A stretch of 64,000 nucleotides of DNA from Pedobacter sp. D749 (GCF_019317285.1 NZ_CP079218.1:4650001-4714000), one strand, 5' to 3'. Shown: positions 34,474 to 43,814, counted from the stretch's first letter. Numbers and translations are program-made. Notes: generated by a model not told the origin, from the letters alone.

Positions 34474-35772
34474 ATGGAAAAAACAGGACAAAAAGACGAA
34501 ATCAAGGACGTAGAATACCGGCTGAAATCTATTTTTGGTGGTTCGGTTGGCAATCTTGTTGAGTGGTACGATTGGTACACCTATTCTGCTTTTGCACTTT
34601 ATTTTTCTCCGGCTTTTTTTCCGAATAGCAATCCAACGGCCCAGTTATTGAATACTGCAGGCATTTTTGCCGTGGGATTTTTAATGCGCCCTATTGGAGG
34701 TTGGTTATTTGGTAGCATTGCTGATAAATTAGGCAGAAAACGCGCGATGACACTTTCTGTGTTAATAATGGCGATAGGTTCGTTGATTATCGGTTTAACC
34801 CCAGGTTACAAACGAATCGGTATAGCCGCTCCACTGTTGCTTGTATTTGCAAGATTGATACAGGGCTTGAGTACCGGTGGCGAATATGGAACCTCTGCTA
34901 CTTATCTAAGCGAAATGGCCACCAAAAAGCACCGTGGCTTTTATTCAAGTTTTCAGTACGTAACCTTGATTGGCGGACAATTATTAGCTTTAGGGATTCA
35001 GCTGATCTTGCAGAACTGGTTACTTACTCCTGCCCAGTTACACAGTTGGGGTTGGCGCATTCCTTTTTTTATTGGTGCTGTACTCTCTTTTATTGCGTTA
35101 TATCTGCGTAGACATATCAATGAAACGGCAGCCTTTAAAAGTAAAAATTCAGAAGACAAAAAAGGAGGCATCGCTGTACTATTGAAATATCCGAAAGAGA
35201 TTTTTACGGTTGTAGGTTTAACTTTGGGCGGTACAATTGCCTTTTACACATTTAGTACCTATATGCAAAAATTTTTGGTGAATACGGTTCACCTCAGTAA
35301 AGAGACCTCTACAACGTTATCATTCATTTCGTTGCTGGTTTTTGCCATTATGCAGCCTTTGTTTGGTTTGTTATCTGATAAAATCGGTAGAAAGCCCTTG
35401 TTAATCGGTTTTGGGGTATTGGGCACTTTATGTACCTATCCAATTTTAACAGGCTTAGCAGGCGAAACCAATACCACAATTATTTTTTTATTGATGATCG
35501 GTGCCTTGATTATTGTAAGTGGCTATACAAGTATCAATGCTGTGGTTAAAGCCGAGCTGTTCCCTGCTGAAATCAGGGCTTTGGGTGTGGGTTTGCCTTA
35601 TGCTTTAACCGTTGCTATTTTCGGTGGCACGGCAGAATACTTTGCGCTTTGGTTTAAAAATATCGGTCACGAAAACTACTTCTACTGGTATGTAACCGGA
35701 TGTATTTTGATTTCGCTGGTTTTGTATACGACTATGAAAGATACGAAGCACCACTCGAAGATAGAGGATTAG
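34474..35772 (+). CDS. MFS transporter, metabolite:H+ symporter (KgtP-like)
   Basis: 432 aa, twelve membrane helices. NLVEWYDWYTYSAFA near residue 28 and the MFS loop motif DKLGRKRAM (about 84-92) are typical of the MHS branch; LIQGLSTGGEYGTSATYLSEMA is its helix-5 signature. Family members take up organic acids such as 2-oxoglutarate or citrate, or osmolytes such as proline and betaine; the exact substrate is not determinable. It ends just before a dispersed repeat that is cut by the IS element. Confidence 0.88.
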   Translation: MEKTGQKDEIKDVEYRLKSIFGGSVGNLVEWYDWYTYSAFALYFSPAFFPNSNPTAQLLNTAGIFAVGFLMRPIGGWLFGSIADKLGRKRAMTLSVLIMAIGSLIIGLTPGYKRIGIAAPLLLVFARLIQGLSTGGEYGTSATYLSEMATKKHRGFYSSFQYVTLIGGQLLALGIQLILQNWLLTPAQLHSWGWRIPFFIGAVLSFIALYLRRHINETAAFKSKNSEDKKGGIAVLLKYPKEIFTVVGLTLGGTIAFYTFSTYMQKFLVNTVHLSKETSTTLSFISLLVFAIMQPLFGLLSDKIGRKPLLIGFGVLGTLCTYPILTGLAGETNTTIIFLLMIGALIIVSGYTSINAVVKAELFPAEIRALGVGLPYALTVAIFGGTAEYFALWFKNIGHENYFYWYVTGCILISLVLYTTMKDTKHHSKIED

Positions 35773-35788
35773 ATTTTTTGTGCTATCT

Positions 35789-35847
35789 GTCGTCATTTCG
35801 AGCGGAGTGCAACGCAGCCGAGAAATCTAGCTGGATAGATCTCTCCT
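35789..35847. repeat. Dispersed repeat, CGTCATTTCGAG family (copy B, truncated by the IS)
   Basis: Begins CGTCATTTCGAGCGGAGTGC exactly like copy D at 53743, continues to AGATCTCTCC, then loses similarity 5 nt before the IS left end at 35853. The expected right half is not found on the other side of the IS. Confidence 0.7.
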
Positions 35848-35974
35848 AAATAGTCCTCGTTTGTAACCATAGCCGTTAACTTAATTTTTAAAAGTAGATT
35901 TAAAATTAGTAAAAAGACAGGGCTTCGCCATTGTGCGAAGCAATTAGATTTTTCCCATATTTGTTTTTTTAGTT

Positions 35975-36012
35975 AAAAGGCGGCTAGTTCTTGGTGGAAA
36001 TGCCGCCTTTTT
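35975..36012 (+). terminator. Terminator inside the IS left end
   Basis: AAAGGCGGC (35976-35984) pairs with GCCGCCTTT (36002-36010), followed by TT. A second hairpin, GCTTCGC / GCGAAGC (35922-35941), precedes it. Both would block transcription entering the IS from the MFS gene. Confidence 0.7.
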
Positions 36013-36185
36013 CTATATTAAAAATACTATTTTTTTTAAAATAATGTTCCTTTTCTTAGGGAAAAAGCGCATTATTTCTATCACCGGATATTATTTCCGG
36101 AAGCTCACTGAATATTCTTTCACCAGAGCTGGACCGCCTGCTTGATACTGATAAAGTAAGGGCTACCGCACGCAGTGCAGGTTTC

Positions 36186-37446
36186 ATGAAACGGTCTTCG
36201 AAGCTTGCCCCTGAACATTTCCTGGAATGCCTGATGTTCGCTGATCAGGAACATGGGCAGCTCAGCCTCCAGGATTCATGTGATGACATGGTGCTCCATA
36301 ACGGTATCCGCGTGAGCAAGGTTGCACTGCATAAACGCTTTAACCAGAGCAGTGTGGAATTTGTCCGGGCTGTTCTTTCCGATCAGATGCAGGCCAGGAT
36401 GGATTTTGTTGACGCCAGGGACTGGTCAGCCTTTTCTGCAGTTATCATCGCTGACTCCTGTAAATTCCATCTTCCAAAGGGGGCTTTCAGAAGCCTATCC
36501 ACCCATGGGGCGTTTTGCAGCAGGGAATTCACTTATGAATATCCAGTATGCATTTGATATAAAGAGTGGCTGCTGGAAAACCCTTGATTTCACAAGGGCA
36601 ACAGAGAACGACCAAAGATATTCGGGCGTACACATTGACCGTATAGGCAAGGGTGAACTGCACATCAGGGACCTGGGGTATGTTACCCAGGGCTATCTGT
36701 CGGGGATTGTTGAGCGGCAGGCTTATTTCCTAAACAGACTACATCCTTCCTGTAGGCCCTTGGAAGGAGAAACGGGACAGTACATCGACTGGGCAGAAAA
36801 ATACCGGGCCATGGTCACTGCAGGACAGAACATAAGTGAGCTTGGTGTAACCATTGGTAAGGGTAATGAAACGGTAAAATGTAGGTTGGTAGCCGTACCT
36901 GTACCCCGGGCAGTATGGGAAGAACGGATTAGAAAAGCGAACGTCCAGGCAAAAAGACAAGGTTATGCACTAACTGATGAGTACAAAAACAGGGCAAGGT
37001 TCAGTCTGTTTATAACCAATGTTGGAAAAGATAAGCTGGGGACCGAAATGGTGGCGGAACTATACCGTTTGAGATGGCAGATAGAGCTTATGTTCAAGAA
37101 CTGGAAATCACTTTTCGGGATCCATAAAGTAAAAGCGGTGAAGAAAGCCCGTGTTGAATGTCAGCTTCTCGCTAAATTGCTCAGGATAGTAATAAACTGG
37201 AAAATATACAGGTGTGTCGATTCTATAGCCGTTCAGAAGTTTAAAAACCAAGCCTGCTCAACATGGAAAGTCTTCAAGCACCTTAGAACAATCACAGAAG
37301 TCATCAGGAGAATGGCAAGAAAAGAAATTAGTGTCTTAAAATGGTATGATGAATACGTATGCCCAATAATCAAATCACTTCTATTAGAACCTAAAAAAGG
37401 CAAAAAGCCAGCATTCCAAACGTTAAATGATATATTTAGAGCTTAA
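36186..37446 (+). pseudogene. IS4-family transposase, frameshifted
   Basis: The N-terminal part (frame of ATG 36186) reads to IIADSCKFHLPKG, the region of the first catalytic Asp, then leaves frame. The correct continuation LSEAYPPMGRFAAGNSLMN is one base out and runs to 37446, with the YREK-like region ELYRLRWQIELMFKNWKSLF. The shift lies at the G5 run 36479-36483; four Gs would give one continuous protein. Coding similarity also extends upstream of 36186 (SLNILSPELDRLLDTDKVR) without an ATG, so the true 5' end is unclear. Either an inactive copy or a sequencing error; a programmed +1 shift is unlikely. Confidence 0.85.
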
Positions 37447-37557
37447 GTTAACGGCTATGGTTGAAAACGAGGACAATGAAAGTTTTATGCACATAACTAA
37501 GATGATCTCAGGTGACTAAGATGGTGAATAAAAATGAACAGCTTTAATAAATGAAAA

Positions 37558-37937
37558 CTACAAATAATTACTCACCTCAATTAAATTCATATCCGGATCG
37601 CGCAAATAAATAGAAATAATTTTACCATTTGCTCCCGTCCGTTCTACAGGCCCTTCTTCAACCTCGATACATTTTTCTTTCAGTTCATGCATCACCTCAG
37701 GAAGTGGAAAATCGGTAATAAAACATAAATCGGCCGTACCCGGCATCGGTTTAAATGCTTTTGGCTCAAACTCACTTCCATATTGGTGAAGATTGATTTT
37801 TGATTACCAAACTTCAGCGCTTTTCGGTTTTTACCAAAGTCAATAATTTCCATTCCCAAGGCAAGACTGTAAAACCTGCAGGTACTTTCTAAATTAGCAA
37901 CCGTAAGTACAAGATGGTCTAAGTTTTTAATGTTCAT
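37558..37937 (-). pseudogene. VOC (glyoxalase-fold) family gene, frameshifted
   Basis: The N-terminal half MNIKNLDHLVLTVANLESTC...LKFGNQK and the C-terminal half MPGTADLCFITDFPLPEVM...DPDMNLIEVSNYL are in different frames. One extra A in the A5 run on the coding strand (plus T5 at 37797-37801) restores NQKINLHQYGSEFEPKAFKP and joins them into a protein of about 126 aa, the normal length for this VOC family (ligands His8 and the C-terminal Glu). Metal-dependent lyase or dioxygenase-like; function unknown. The break may be a sequencing error. Confidence 0.85.
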
Positions 37938-38053
37938 AGTAATAAATTAGAACTAAAGCACTTGTCCTTTTGTTTTAGCTAAACCATCATTTAGGGTTTA
38001 TGTATTCGATATTTGGTTAGTAAATTATCGACAAACAAAATACTCAATTTTTA

Positions 38054-38061
38054 TATATTTA
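38054..38061 (+). promoter_or_regulatory. Near-consensus -7 element 5 nt from the rarA start
   Basis: TATATTTA matches TAnnTTTG at 7 of 8 positions; CCATT then leads to the ATG at 38067. No clear -33 element is seen. Confidence 0.35.
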
Positions 38062-38066
38062 CCATT

Positions 38067-39347
38067 ATGCAAAACCTGCCTCCTTTAGCCGAACGTATGC
38101 GCCCACAAAATCTCGATGAATATGTTGGGCAAAAACATCTAGTAGGAGTTGGAGCGGTGTTACGCAAAGCGATCGAAAGCAGTCAGCTGCCATCCATGAT
38201 TTTTTGGGGACCTCCGGGAGTAGGAAAAACTACTTTAGCCTATATCATTTCGCAGGCATTAGACCGACCCTTTTTTAATTTGAGTGCCATTAACAGTGGC
38301 GTGAAAGATATCCGAGAGGTAATCGATCGGGCTGCGCAGCTAAAAGATAGCTTTCTGGGTTTGCCCATTTTGTTTATTGATGAGATCCATCGGTTTAGCA
38401 AATCGCAACAGGATAGTTTGTTGGGCGCAGTTGAACGGGGTTTGGTTACTTTAATCGGTGCAACAACTGAAAATCCATCATTCGAGGTTATTTCCGCTTT
38501 GCTTTCCCGTTGTCAGGTTTACATTTTAAAATCACTCACAGAAGAGGAATTAGTCGGTTTGTTGCAAACAGCCATTAAAAAAGATGCTGTTCTTGCCGAG
38601 AAAAAAATCACGATAAAAGAGCATGAGGCCTTAATCCGGTTATCTGGTGGTGATGCACGAAAGCTCTTAAACGTACTAGAAATTGCCATCAATGGCATCG
38701 GTGGAAATAAAATCGTGCTCACTAATGAGAATGTGCTGGCCCATGCACAACAAAACCTCGCGCTGTATGATAAAGCAGGAGAACAGCATTACGATATCAT
38801 TTCTGCATTTATTAAATCAATCCGTGGTAGCGACCCCAACGCTGCGGTTTACTGGTTAGCCAGGATGATTGAAGGTGGAGAAGATCCTTTATTTATTGCC
38901 CGCAGGTTATTAATCTTATCTTCAGAAGATATCGGCAATGCTAATCCGAATGCACTTTTGTTAGCCAATAATTGTTTTACGGCGGTTAATGTTATCGGAT
39001 ACCCGGAGGCAAGGATTATCTTATCACAATGTGTAACCTATCTGGCCAGTTCTCCAAAAAGCAATGCCTCTTATGAGGCCATTAACAAAGCGCAGGCTTT
39101 GGTTAAACAGACCGGGAATCTACCTGTACCTTTACATATCCGCAATGCACCGACCAAACTGATGAAAAATATCGGTTACGGGAAAGATTATCAGTATTCG
39201 CATGGATACGAAGGTAATTTTTCACCCCAGGAATATTTTCCGGAAGAATTAAGCGGCACAAAACTCTATGATCCGGGTAAAAATGCTGCGGAAGAGAAAC
39301 TGCGCGAAAAGCTAAGGCAAAATTGGAAAGACAAATACAAATATTAG
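38067..39347 (+). CDS. rarA: Replication-associated recombination protein RarA (MgsA)
   Basis: 426 aa from ATG 38067; a frame extension to 38013 is not supported by similarity. AAA+ ATPase with Walker A GPPGVGKTT, Walker B ILFIDEIHRF, the TTENPSFEV sensor region, and C-terminal clamp-loader-like domains (WLARMIEGGEDPLFIARRL, GYPEARIILSQCVTYLA). It acts at stalled replication forks with SSB and RecA. Length is normal. Confidence 0.95.
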   Translation: MQNLPPLAERMRPQNLDEYVGQKHLVGVGAVLRKAIESSQLPSMIFWGPPGVGKTTLAYIISQALDRPFFNLSAINSGVKDIREVIDRAAQLKDSFLGLPILFIDEIHRFSKSQQDSLLGAVERGLVTLIGATTENPSFEVISALLSRCQVYILKSLTEEELVGLLQTAIKKDAVLAEKKITIKEHEALIRLSGGDARKLLNVLEIAINGIGGNKIVLTNENVLAHAQQNLALYDKAGEQHYDIISAFIKSIRGSDPNAAVYWLARMIEGGEDPLFIARRLLILSSEDIGNANPNALLLANNCFTAVNVIGYPEARIILSQCVTYLASSPKSNASYEAINKAQALVKQTGNLPVPLHIRNAPTKLMKNIGYGKDYQYSHGYEGNFSPQEYFPEELSGTKLYDPGKNAAEEKLREKLRQNWKDKYKY

Positions 39348-39415
39348 TGTAACATTTTTTCCCAAATGCATACTAATTAGGTATATTGACTAAAAATCAA
39401 ATACCTAAACTAAAT

Positions 39416-40888
39416 ATGTTGAGTACTTTTTTAAGCCATCAAAGAAAATCTTTCTGGCGTTCGCGGAACAGAGGCAGTAGTATTGCTGGCCAGATTGTTT
39501 TGGGTTTCTTTATGTTATACTTTCTGGCTATTGCCGTTGGCGTAGGCTTTGGAATGTCTCATTTCCTGCCAAAAATTTTCCCAAACAAAGAGGTCATCTC
39601 CAGTTTTAACGGCATTATCCTTTATTATTTTGCATTCGATTTTATCATGCGCCTGCAGTTTCAGGAGCTGCCAACCTTAAGTATTATTCCTTATCTGCAT
39701 TTGAGGATTTCGAGAAGCAAAATCATCAGTTTTTTAAATGTTAAGGCACTATTTTCCGCATTTAATCTTTGGCCGTTTTTTATTTTTCTGCCTTTCTGTT
39801 TCATTAAGATTTTGCCTGAATATGGAGCACTGGTTCTGCTGATGTATCTCGTTTCGATATTTTCGGTGATGGTTTTCAATAATTACCTGGTGTTATACAT
39901 TAAGCGGAAATCAATCACCAATACACTTTACACCTTTTTCGGGCTGGTTGTAATTGCTGCTTTTGCTGCTTTAGAATATTATAAGGTAATTTCTATTATG
40001 GCCGCATCCGATTTTGTATTCAAAGCCATCATCACACATCCTTTATATGGCTTTGTGTTTACCCTGGCAGCTTTAGCTATATTTTACCTTAACTCTACTT
40101 TCTTACGTAAAAACTTATATGTAGAAGAGTTAAGTAGTAAACAAGAGAAAAAGGGCAGTACCGACTATGCTTTCCTTAACCGGTTTGGCAAGGTTGGCGA
40201 ACTGGCTGCTTTAGAGTTAAAATTAATTCTCCGTCACAAACGCCCCCGCTCTGCGGTAATTCTGGGGTTCTTTTTCCTCTTTTATGGATTTATCTTCTAT
40301 AAGGAAAAAGCAATCAATAGTGATGCTTTTGGCCAGATGATGTTTGGTGCTATTTTTATGACTGGCGTTTCTATCATTATTTATGGCCAGTTTATGTTTG
40401 CCTGGCAAAGTGCCCATTTTGATGGCATATTGGCCAACAAAATTAATTTTAAAGATTACATCAAGGCTAAGTTTTTGCTTTTTACTATAGGATGTACCAT
40501 TATTACCCTATTGGCCAGTTTTTATGGTTTTTTAAGTCCTAAATTATTGCTCTTGCATTTAGCCGCTTATTTATACAATATTGGTTTTGGAACAGTAGTC
40601 GTGCTTTACCTAGCTACTTTAAACTATAAACGCCTGGATATTACCAAAGCCGCAAGCTTTAACTACCAGGGAACTGGTGCAACCCAATGGCTTTTAATGT
40701 TTCCTTATGCACTTACACCTATTTTAATGTATTTACCCTTTGGCATATTAAATAAACCCTATTGGGGATTGGCTGTAGTAGGCATATTCGGTTTGATTAT
40801 GCTGTTGATGCGGGGCTTCTGGGTAAACTACATTGCAAAAAGACTTGAAAAACAACGATATAAAATTGCCGAAGGCTTTAGAGAATAA
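39416..40888 (+). CDS. DUF5687 family protein, ABC exporter membrane subunit
   Basis: 490 aa from ATG 39416; a TTG 30 nt upstream is less likely. About eleven to twelve hydrophobic helices in two halves separated by a polar segment (KQEKKGSTDYAFLNRFGKVGELAALELKLILRHKR, about residues 240-275). Matches the Bacteroidota DUF5687 family of ABC-2-like permeases. The ATPase gene follows after 2 nt, so the two should make one transporter. Substrate unknown. Confidence 0.82.
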   Translation: MLSTFLSHQRKSFWRSRNRGSSIAGQIVLGFFMLYFLAIAVGVGFGMSHFLPKIFPNKEVISSFNGIILYYFAFDFIMRLQFQELPTLSIIPYLHLRISRSKIISFLNVKALFSAFNLWPFFIFLPFCFIKILPEYGALVLLMYLVSIFSVMVFNNYLVLYIKRKSITNTLYTFFGLVVIAAFAALEYYKVISIMAASDFVFKAIITHPLYGFVFTLAALAIFYLNSTFLRKNLYVEELSSKQEKKGSTDYAFLNRFGKVGELAALELKLILRHKRPRSAVILGFFFLFYGFIFYKEKAINSDAFGQMMFGAIFMTGVSIIIYGQFMFAWQSAHFDGILANKINFKDYIKAKFLLFTIGCTIITLLASFYGFLSPKLLLLHLAAYLYNIGFGTVVVLYLATLNYKRLDITKAASFNYQGTGATQWLLMFPYALTPILMYLPFGILNKPYWGLAVVGIFGLIMLLMRGFWVNYIAKRLEKQRYKIAEGFRE

Positions 40889-40890
40889 TT

Positions 40891-41583
40891 ATGATTTTAG
40901 AAGTTAAAAAATTACAAAAAGTTTATGGCGATAAAACCGTTGTAAACATCGAAGATCTACAGATTGCTGCCGGAGAAACCGTGGGTTTAGTAGGAAATAA
41001 CGGTGCCGGTAAAACTACTTTCTTTAGGATGCTTTTAGATCTGATTCGCCCAACCACAGGCGAGGTTTTATCGAAAGGCCAAAATGTTATGCAGAATGAT
41101 TCCTGGAAAGATTATACCGCATCATTTTTGGACGAAGGTTTCCTGATCGATTATTTGACGCCTGAAGAGTATTTTATTTTTATTGGCAGTTTACACAATT
41201 TAAGTGTCGCCGATGTTTCTGCATACCTTAACCAATATGGCGAGTTTTTTAATGGCGAAATTCTCAATAGTGGTAAATACATCCGCGATTTTAGCAAGGG
41301 AAACCAGGTTAAAGTGGGTATTGCTGCCGCTTTAATGCAAAAGCCAGAGATCTTAATTTTGGATGAACCTTTTGCCAACCTCGATCCAACCACCCAGATC
41401 CGCTTAAAGAATTTGTTAAAAGCACAGGCAGGCAACATGACAACTTTTATCTCCAGTCACGATTTAAACCATGTTACCGATGTTTGTAGCAGGATTGTTC
41501 TGGTAGAAAAAGGGAAAGTGATCAAAGATTTTAAAACGGACGAAAATACTTTAAAAGAATTGGAGAGTTATTTCTCTGCATAG
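40891..41583 (+). CDS. ABC transporter ATP-binding protein
   Basis: 230 aa. Walker A GNNGAGKTT at about 37-45, signature RDFSKGNQVKVG near 133 (SKGNQ replacing LSGGQ, common in this group), Walker B ILILDEPFANLDP near 155, H-loop SSHDL. Partner of the DUF5687 permease 2 nt upstream. Confidence 0.92.
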   Translation: MILEVKKLQKVYGDKTVVNIEDLQIAAGETVGLVGNNGAGKTTFFRMLLDLIRPTTGEVLSKGQNVMQNDSWKDYTASFLDEGFLIDYLTPEEYFIFIGSLHNLSVADVSAYLNQYGEFFNGEILNSGKYIRDFSKGNQVKVGIAAALMQKPEILILDEPFANLDPTTQIRLKNLLKAQAGNMTTFISSHDLNHVTDVCSRIVLVEKGKVIKDFKTDENTLKELESYFSA

Positions 41584-41613
41584 TTTTTGTACTAAGAATG
41601 ATACAATATGTCT

Positions 41614-41642
41614 GGGTTCAGATTTATCTGAGCCCTTTTTTT
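41614..41642 (+). terminator. Terminator of the ABC exporter operon
   Basis: GGGTTCAGAT (41614-41623) pairs with ATCTGAGCCC (41626-41635) with one G-T wobble, followed by T7. Confidence 0.88.
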
Positions 41643-41749
41643 GTCTGCGAGATTGCTATTTGTAGCTTAATTGGTCAAAAAACATGGTTCCAATAGTTTT
41701 TGGCATTGTGTTTGAATATGTCGGGTAGAAATTATAAATCTATCATATC

Positions 41750-42427
41750 ATGAGTATTTCAAAAATAAAAATAGCAACATTAAGTATAGGATTAGCAGTA
41801 GGTTCGATGGCATTCCAAAGTTGTGATAGTTTAACTAAAACACAAAAAGGAGCTGGTATTGGTGCTGCAGCGGGTGGTGTTATTGGTGCATTAATCGGTA
41901 AAAAAGCTGGTAATACAGCCGTTGGCGCTTTAATCGGTGGTGCTATTGGTGGTACAGCGGGTGCTTTTATCGGTCGTAGAATGGACAGACAGGCGGCTGA
42001 AATTCAAAAAGCCATACCTAATGCTGAAGTTATTCGTGAAGGAGAAGGTATTATTGTAAAATTTGATAGTGGTATTTTATTCGATTTCGATAAAACTGCT
42101 TTAAAAGATGCAGCTAAAACCAATATTCAGAGTTTAGCTTCGTCACTAAATCAATATCCTGATACAGATATCAAAATTATCGGCCATACCGATAGCCGTG
42201 GTACAGAACAATATAACATGGGGCTTTCAGAAAGAAGAGCAGCTGCTGTAAAAGCTTATGCCGTTTCTCAAGGTGTTCCATCATCAAGATTAGTTACCAT
42301 GGGTAAAGGTTTTGCGGAACCGATTGCAGATAACACTACTGACGCAGGCCGTGCAGCTAATCGTCGTGTAGAAATTGTAATCGTGGCTAACGATGCATTA
42401 AAAGCATCAGCGCAAAAACAAGGATAA
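41750..42427 (+). CDS. OmpA-family lipoprotein with glycine-zipper segment
   Basis: 225 aa. A signal peptide ends in FQSC, with the lipid-modified Cys near residue 25. Residues about 36-80 are a glycine-zipper (GAGIGAAAGGVIGALIG, GALIGGAIGGTAGAFIG) likely to insert in a membrane. Residues about 105-215 form the OmpA C-terminal peptidoglycan-binding domain (ILFDFDKTALKD, IIGHTDSRGTEQYN, LSERRAAAVKAY, NRRVEIVI). It likely links the outer membrane to the cell wall. Confidence 0.93.
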   Translation: MSISKIKIATLSIGLAVGSMAFQSCDSLTKTQKGAGIGAAAGGVIGALIGKKAGNTAVGALIGGAIGGTAGAFIGRRMDRQAAEIQKAIPNAEVIREGEGIIVKFDSGILFDFDKTALKDAAKTNIQSLASSLNQYPDTDIKIIGHTDSRGTEQYNMGLSERRAAAVKAYAVSQGVPSSRLVTMGKGFAEPIADNTTDAGRAANRRVEIVIVANDALKASAQKQG

Positions 42428-42469
42428 TACCGCACATTCCCTCTACCTATGAGGTCATTATATATGCAG

Positions 42470-42497
42470 CCCTGGTGTACATTCACCGGGGTTTTTT
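42470..42497 (+). terminator. Terminator after the OmpA-like gene
   Basis: CCCTGGTG (42470-42477) pairs with CACCGGGG (42484-42491) with one wobble, followed by T6. Confidence 0.88.
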
Positions 42498-42858
42498 GTG
42501 TTTAAGCGTTGGGTTGTGGTGTCTGATGTTTCCATCTGACACTGCTAGTTTATATTCTCATCTTTTTTTGAAAAGCAGGTTCCTGTTTGTATCGGTTCCG
42601 AAAGCCCCGCCATTCGCTTTACCGCTCTGCGTTCGGTGTCCGCTACTGTCGGGTTTAGTTAACTTAGGTTTGGTGCTGGCCAGGCAAACTTCGTAAGTTT
42701 TTCCAGCGCACCTGCAACCCCAAATAGCTGCACCAGCAGAATTTTTTAAACGGGATTGAAGCGGCATCCTCCCGATCCCGATTCTTCATCGGATTGGGAG
42801 ATACAGCGAAAAGCCCGACTAAAGTTAAATAGATGTGAATGGCCTTGCTTTGCAAAAA
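42492..42858. repeat. Tandem non-coding repeat, unit 1
   Basis: Begins TTTTTTGTGTTTAAGCGTTGGG and runs through CATCTGACACTGCTAG, GAAAAGCAGGTTCCTG, ATCGGTTCCGAAAGCCCCG, TGTCGGGTTTAGTTAACTTA, CCAGCGCACCTGCAACCCC and GGGATTGAAGCGGCATCC to GAAAAGCCCG. Unit 2 (42919-43322) repeats all of these in the same order with few differences. Short minus-strand frames such as 42664-42855 follow the repeat and are not believed. Confidence 0.85.
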
Positions 42859-42918
42859 AAATATATGATGCTTTCCCTGTTCGTCGCCCTGAATTAATTC
42901 TTCAGTTTACATCCACTG

Positions 42919-43322
42919 TTTTTTGTTTTTAAGCGTTGGGTTTTGTGGTGTCTGATGTTACCATCTGACACTGCTAGTTTTTATATTCTTTAGTTTTTTG
43001 AAAAGCAGGTTTCTGTTTGTATCGGTTCCGAAAGCCCCGTCATTCGCTTTACCGCTCTACGTTCGGTGTCCGCTGCTGTCGGGTTTAGTTAACTTAGGTT
43101 TGGTGCTGATAAGGCCAAACTGACGAAGTTTCGCTAGCCCAAGCCGGGGCCAACTTCGTGAGTTTTTCCAGCGCACCTGCAACCCCAAATAGTTGCACCA
43201 GCAGAATTTCTTAAACGGGATTGAAGCGGCATCCTCCCAATCCCGATTCTTTATCGGATTGGGAAATACAGCGAAAAGCCCGGCTAACATTAAAAAAAGC
43301 AGATGATCCTGCTTTCCAAAAG
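42919..43322. repeat. Tandem non-coding repeat, unit 2
   Basis: A direct copy of unit 1, about 90% alike by eye, that additionally keeps a palindrome at 43123-43159 (ACGAAGTTTCGC / GCCAACTTCGT around a GC-rich centre); unit 1 retains only one arm of it. The palindrome and the GAAAAGCAGG module recur in the opposite orientation at 28582-28871. Confidence 0.85.
43290..43315 (-). terminator. Terminator-like hairpin, minus strand
   Basis: On the minus strand, AAAGCAG (43309-43315) pairs with CTGCTTT (43296-43302) followed by a U run. It lies about 70 nt past the stop of the hypothetical gene 43383-43733. Confidence 0.6.
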
Positions 43323-43382
43323 CTTTAAATAAATCTTCGAATAGATTCGTGTTAGATAGGAACATCCAACACCGTGAGGAAA

Positions 43383-43733
43383 TTAGTCTGCAGAATAAAT
43401 ATCTTCGAAATAACTCACTACAAGCGATTTCATCAGCATTTCCTGCTCCAACATGGTATAAGGCGGAATGGCTTTGATTAATTTCCAGTGCGGCCAACCA
43501 TCCTGATCCAAGCCCTCTAATTCATAAAAGCCCATTTCGCTCAATAAACGGCAGGTAGCAATGTGCATCAGTTCTTCTTTCTGGCGTTTACTGTATTTCT
43601 TTGGACCTTTGCCCAATTCCTGAACGCCGATGAGAAAAAGCATCACCTTTAAATCAGGAAAATCGGAATCAAATTCAGTTGAAATCCTTTCCTGTAAAAC
43701 TTTCCATTTGGCATTAATCTCCGACGGCTTCAT
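43383..43733 (-). CDS. Conserved hypothetical protein, 116 aa
   Basis: Soluble, mostly helical, no signal peptide, no cysteine cluster. Segments such as FPDLKVMLFLIGVQELGKG, KRQKEELMHIATCRLLSEMGFYEL and DGWPHWKL look like a conserved Bacteroidota family, but I do not recognise a function. TATCTTTG ends exactly 5 nt before the ATG, which supports this start and suggests a leaderless mRNA. Confidence 0.75.
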   Translation of the reverse strand: MKPSEINAKWKVLQERISTEFDSDFPDLKVMLFLIGVQELGKGPKKYSKRQKEELMHIATCRLLSEMGFYELEGLDQDGWPHWKLIKAIPPYTMLEQEMLMKSLVVSYFEDIYSAD

Positions 43734-43738
43734 ATCTG

Positions 43739-43746
43739 CAAAGATA
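43739..43746 (-). promoter_or_regulatory. -7 element 5 nt from the start of the hypothetical gene
   Basis: TATCTTTG on the minus strand, then CAGAT and ATG at 43733. The arrangement is the same as at purD. Confidence 0.55.
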
Positions 43747-43814
43747 GTGTAAAAACGTGTAAGCCTTAAGTAAAACGTTTAGGCTTTTTAACACTTAAGC
43801 TTGAATGGTAATGG

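Larger units (their letters stand above)
35853..37474 (+). mobile_element. IS4-like insertion sequence with 32-bp terminal inverted repeats
   Basis: 1622 bp. The left end 35853-35884 begins GTCCTCGTTTGTAACCATAG; the right end 37443-37474 is its inverted copy with 30 of 32 positions matching. One transposase gene (frameshifted) lies inside. No target-site duplication is recognisable (left flank CTCCTAAATA, right flank AATGAAAGTT). A terminator-like hairpin at 35975-36012 near the left end would shield the transposase from outside transcription. Confidence 0.9.

Noticed and set aside
36479..36483. Programmed ribosomal frameshift in the IS transposase
   Set aside because: Joining the frames needs a +1 shift in a G5 run without a slippery A6G/A7 motif, and IS4-type elements normally have one frame. 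An indel or error is simpler.
36322..37446. Second transposase frame starting with its own ATG at 36322
   Set aside because: The first 54 codons of that frame are out-of-frame translation of the true N-terminal region; similarity begins only at the G5 run.
42664..43497. Minus-strand frames in the tandem repeat that give similar peptides (SIPFKKFCWC... and relatives)
   Set aside because: The similarity follows from the nucleotide repeat itself. The frames have different starts and lengths and the third copy at 28 kb does not keep the frame.
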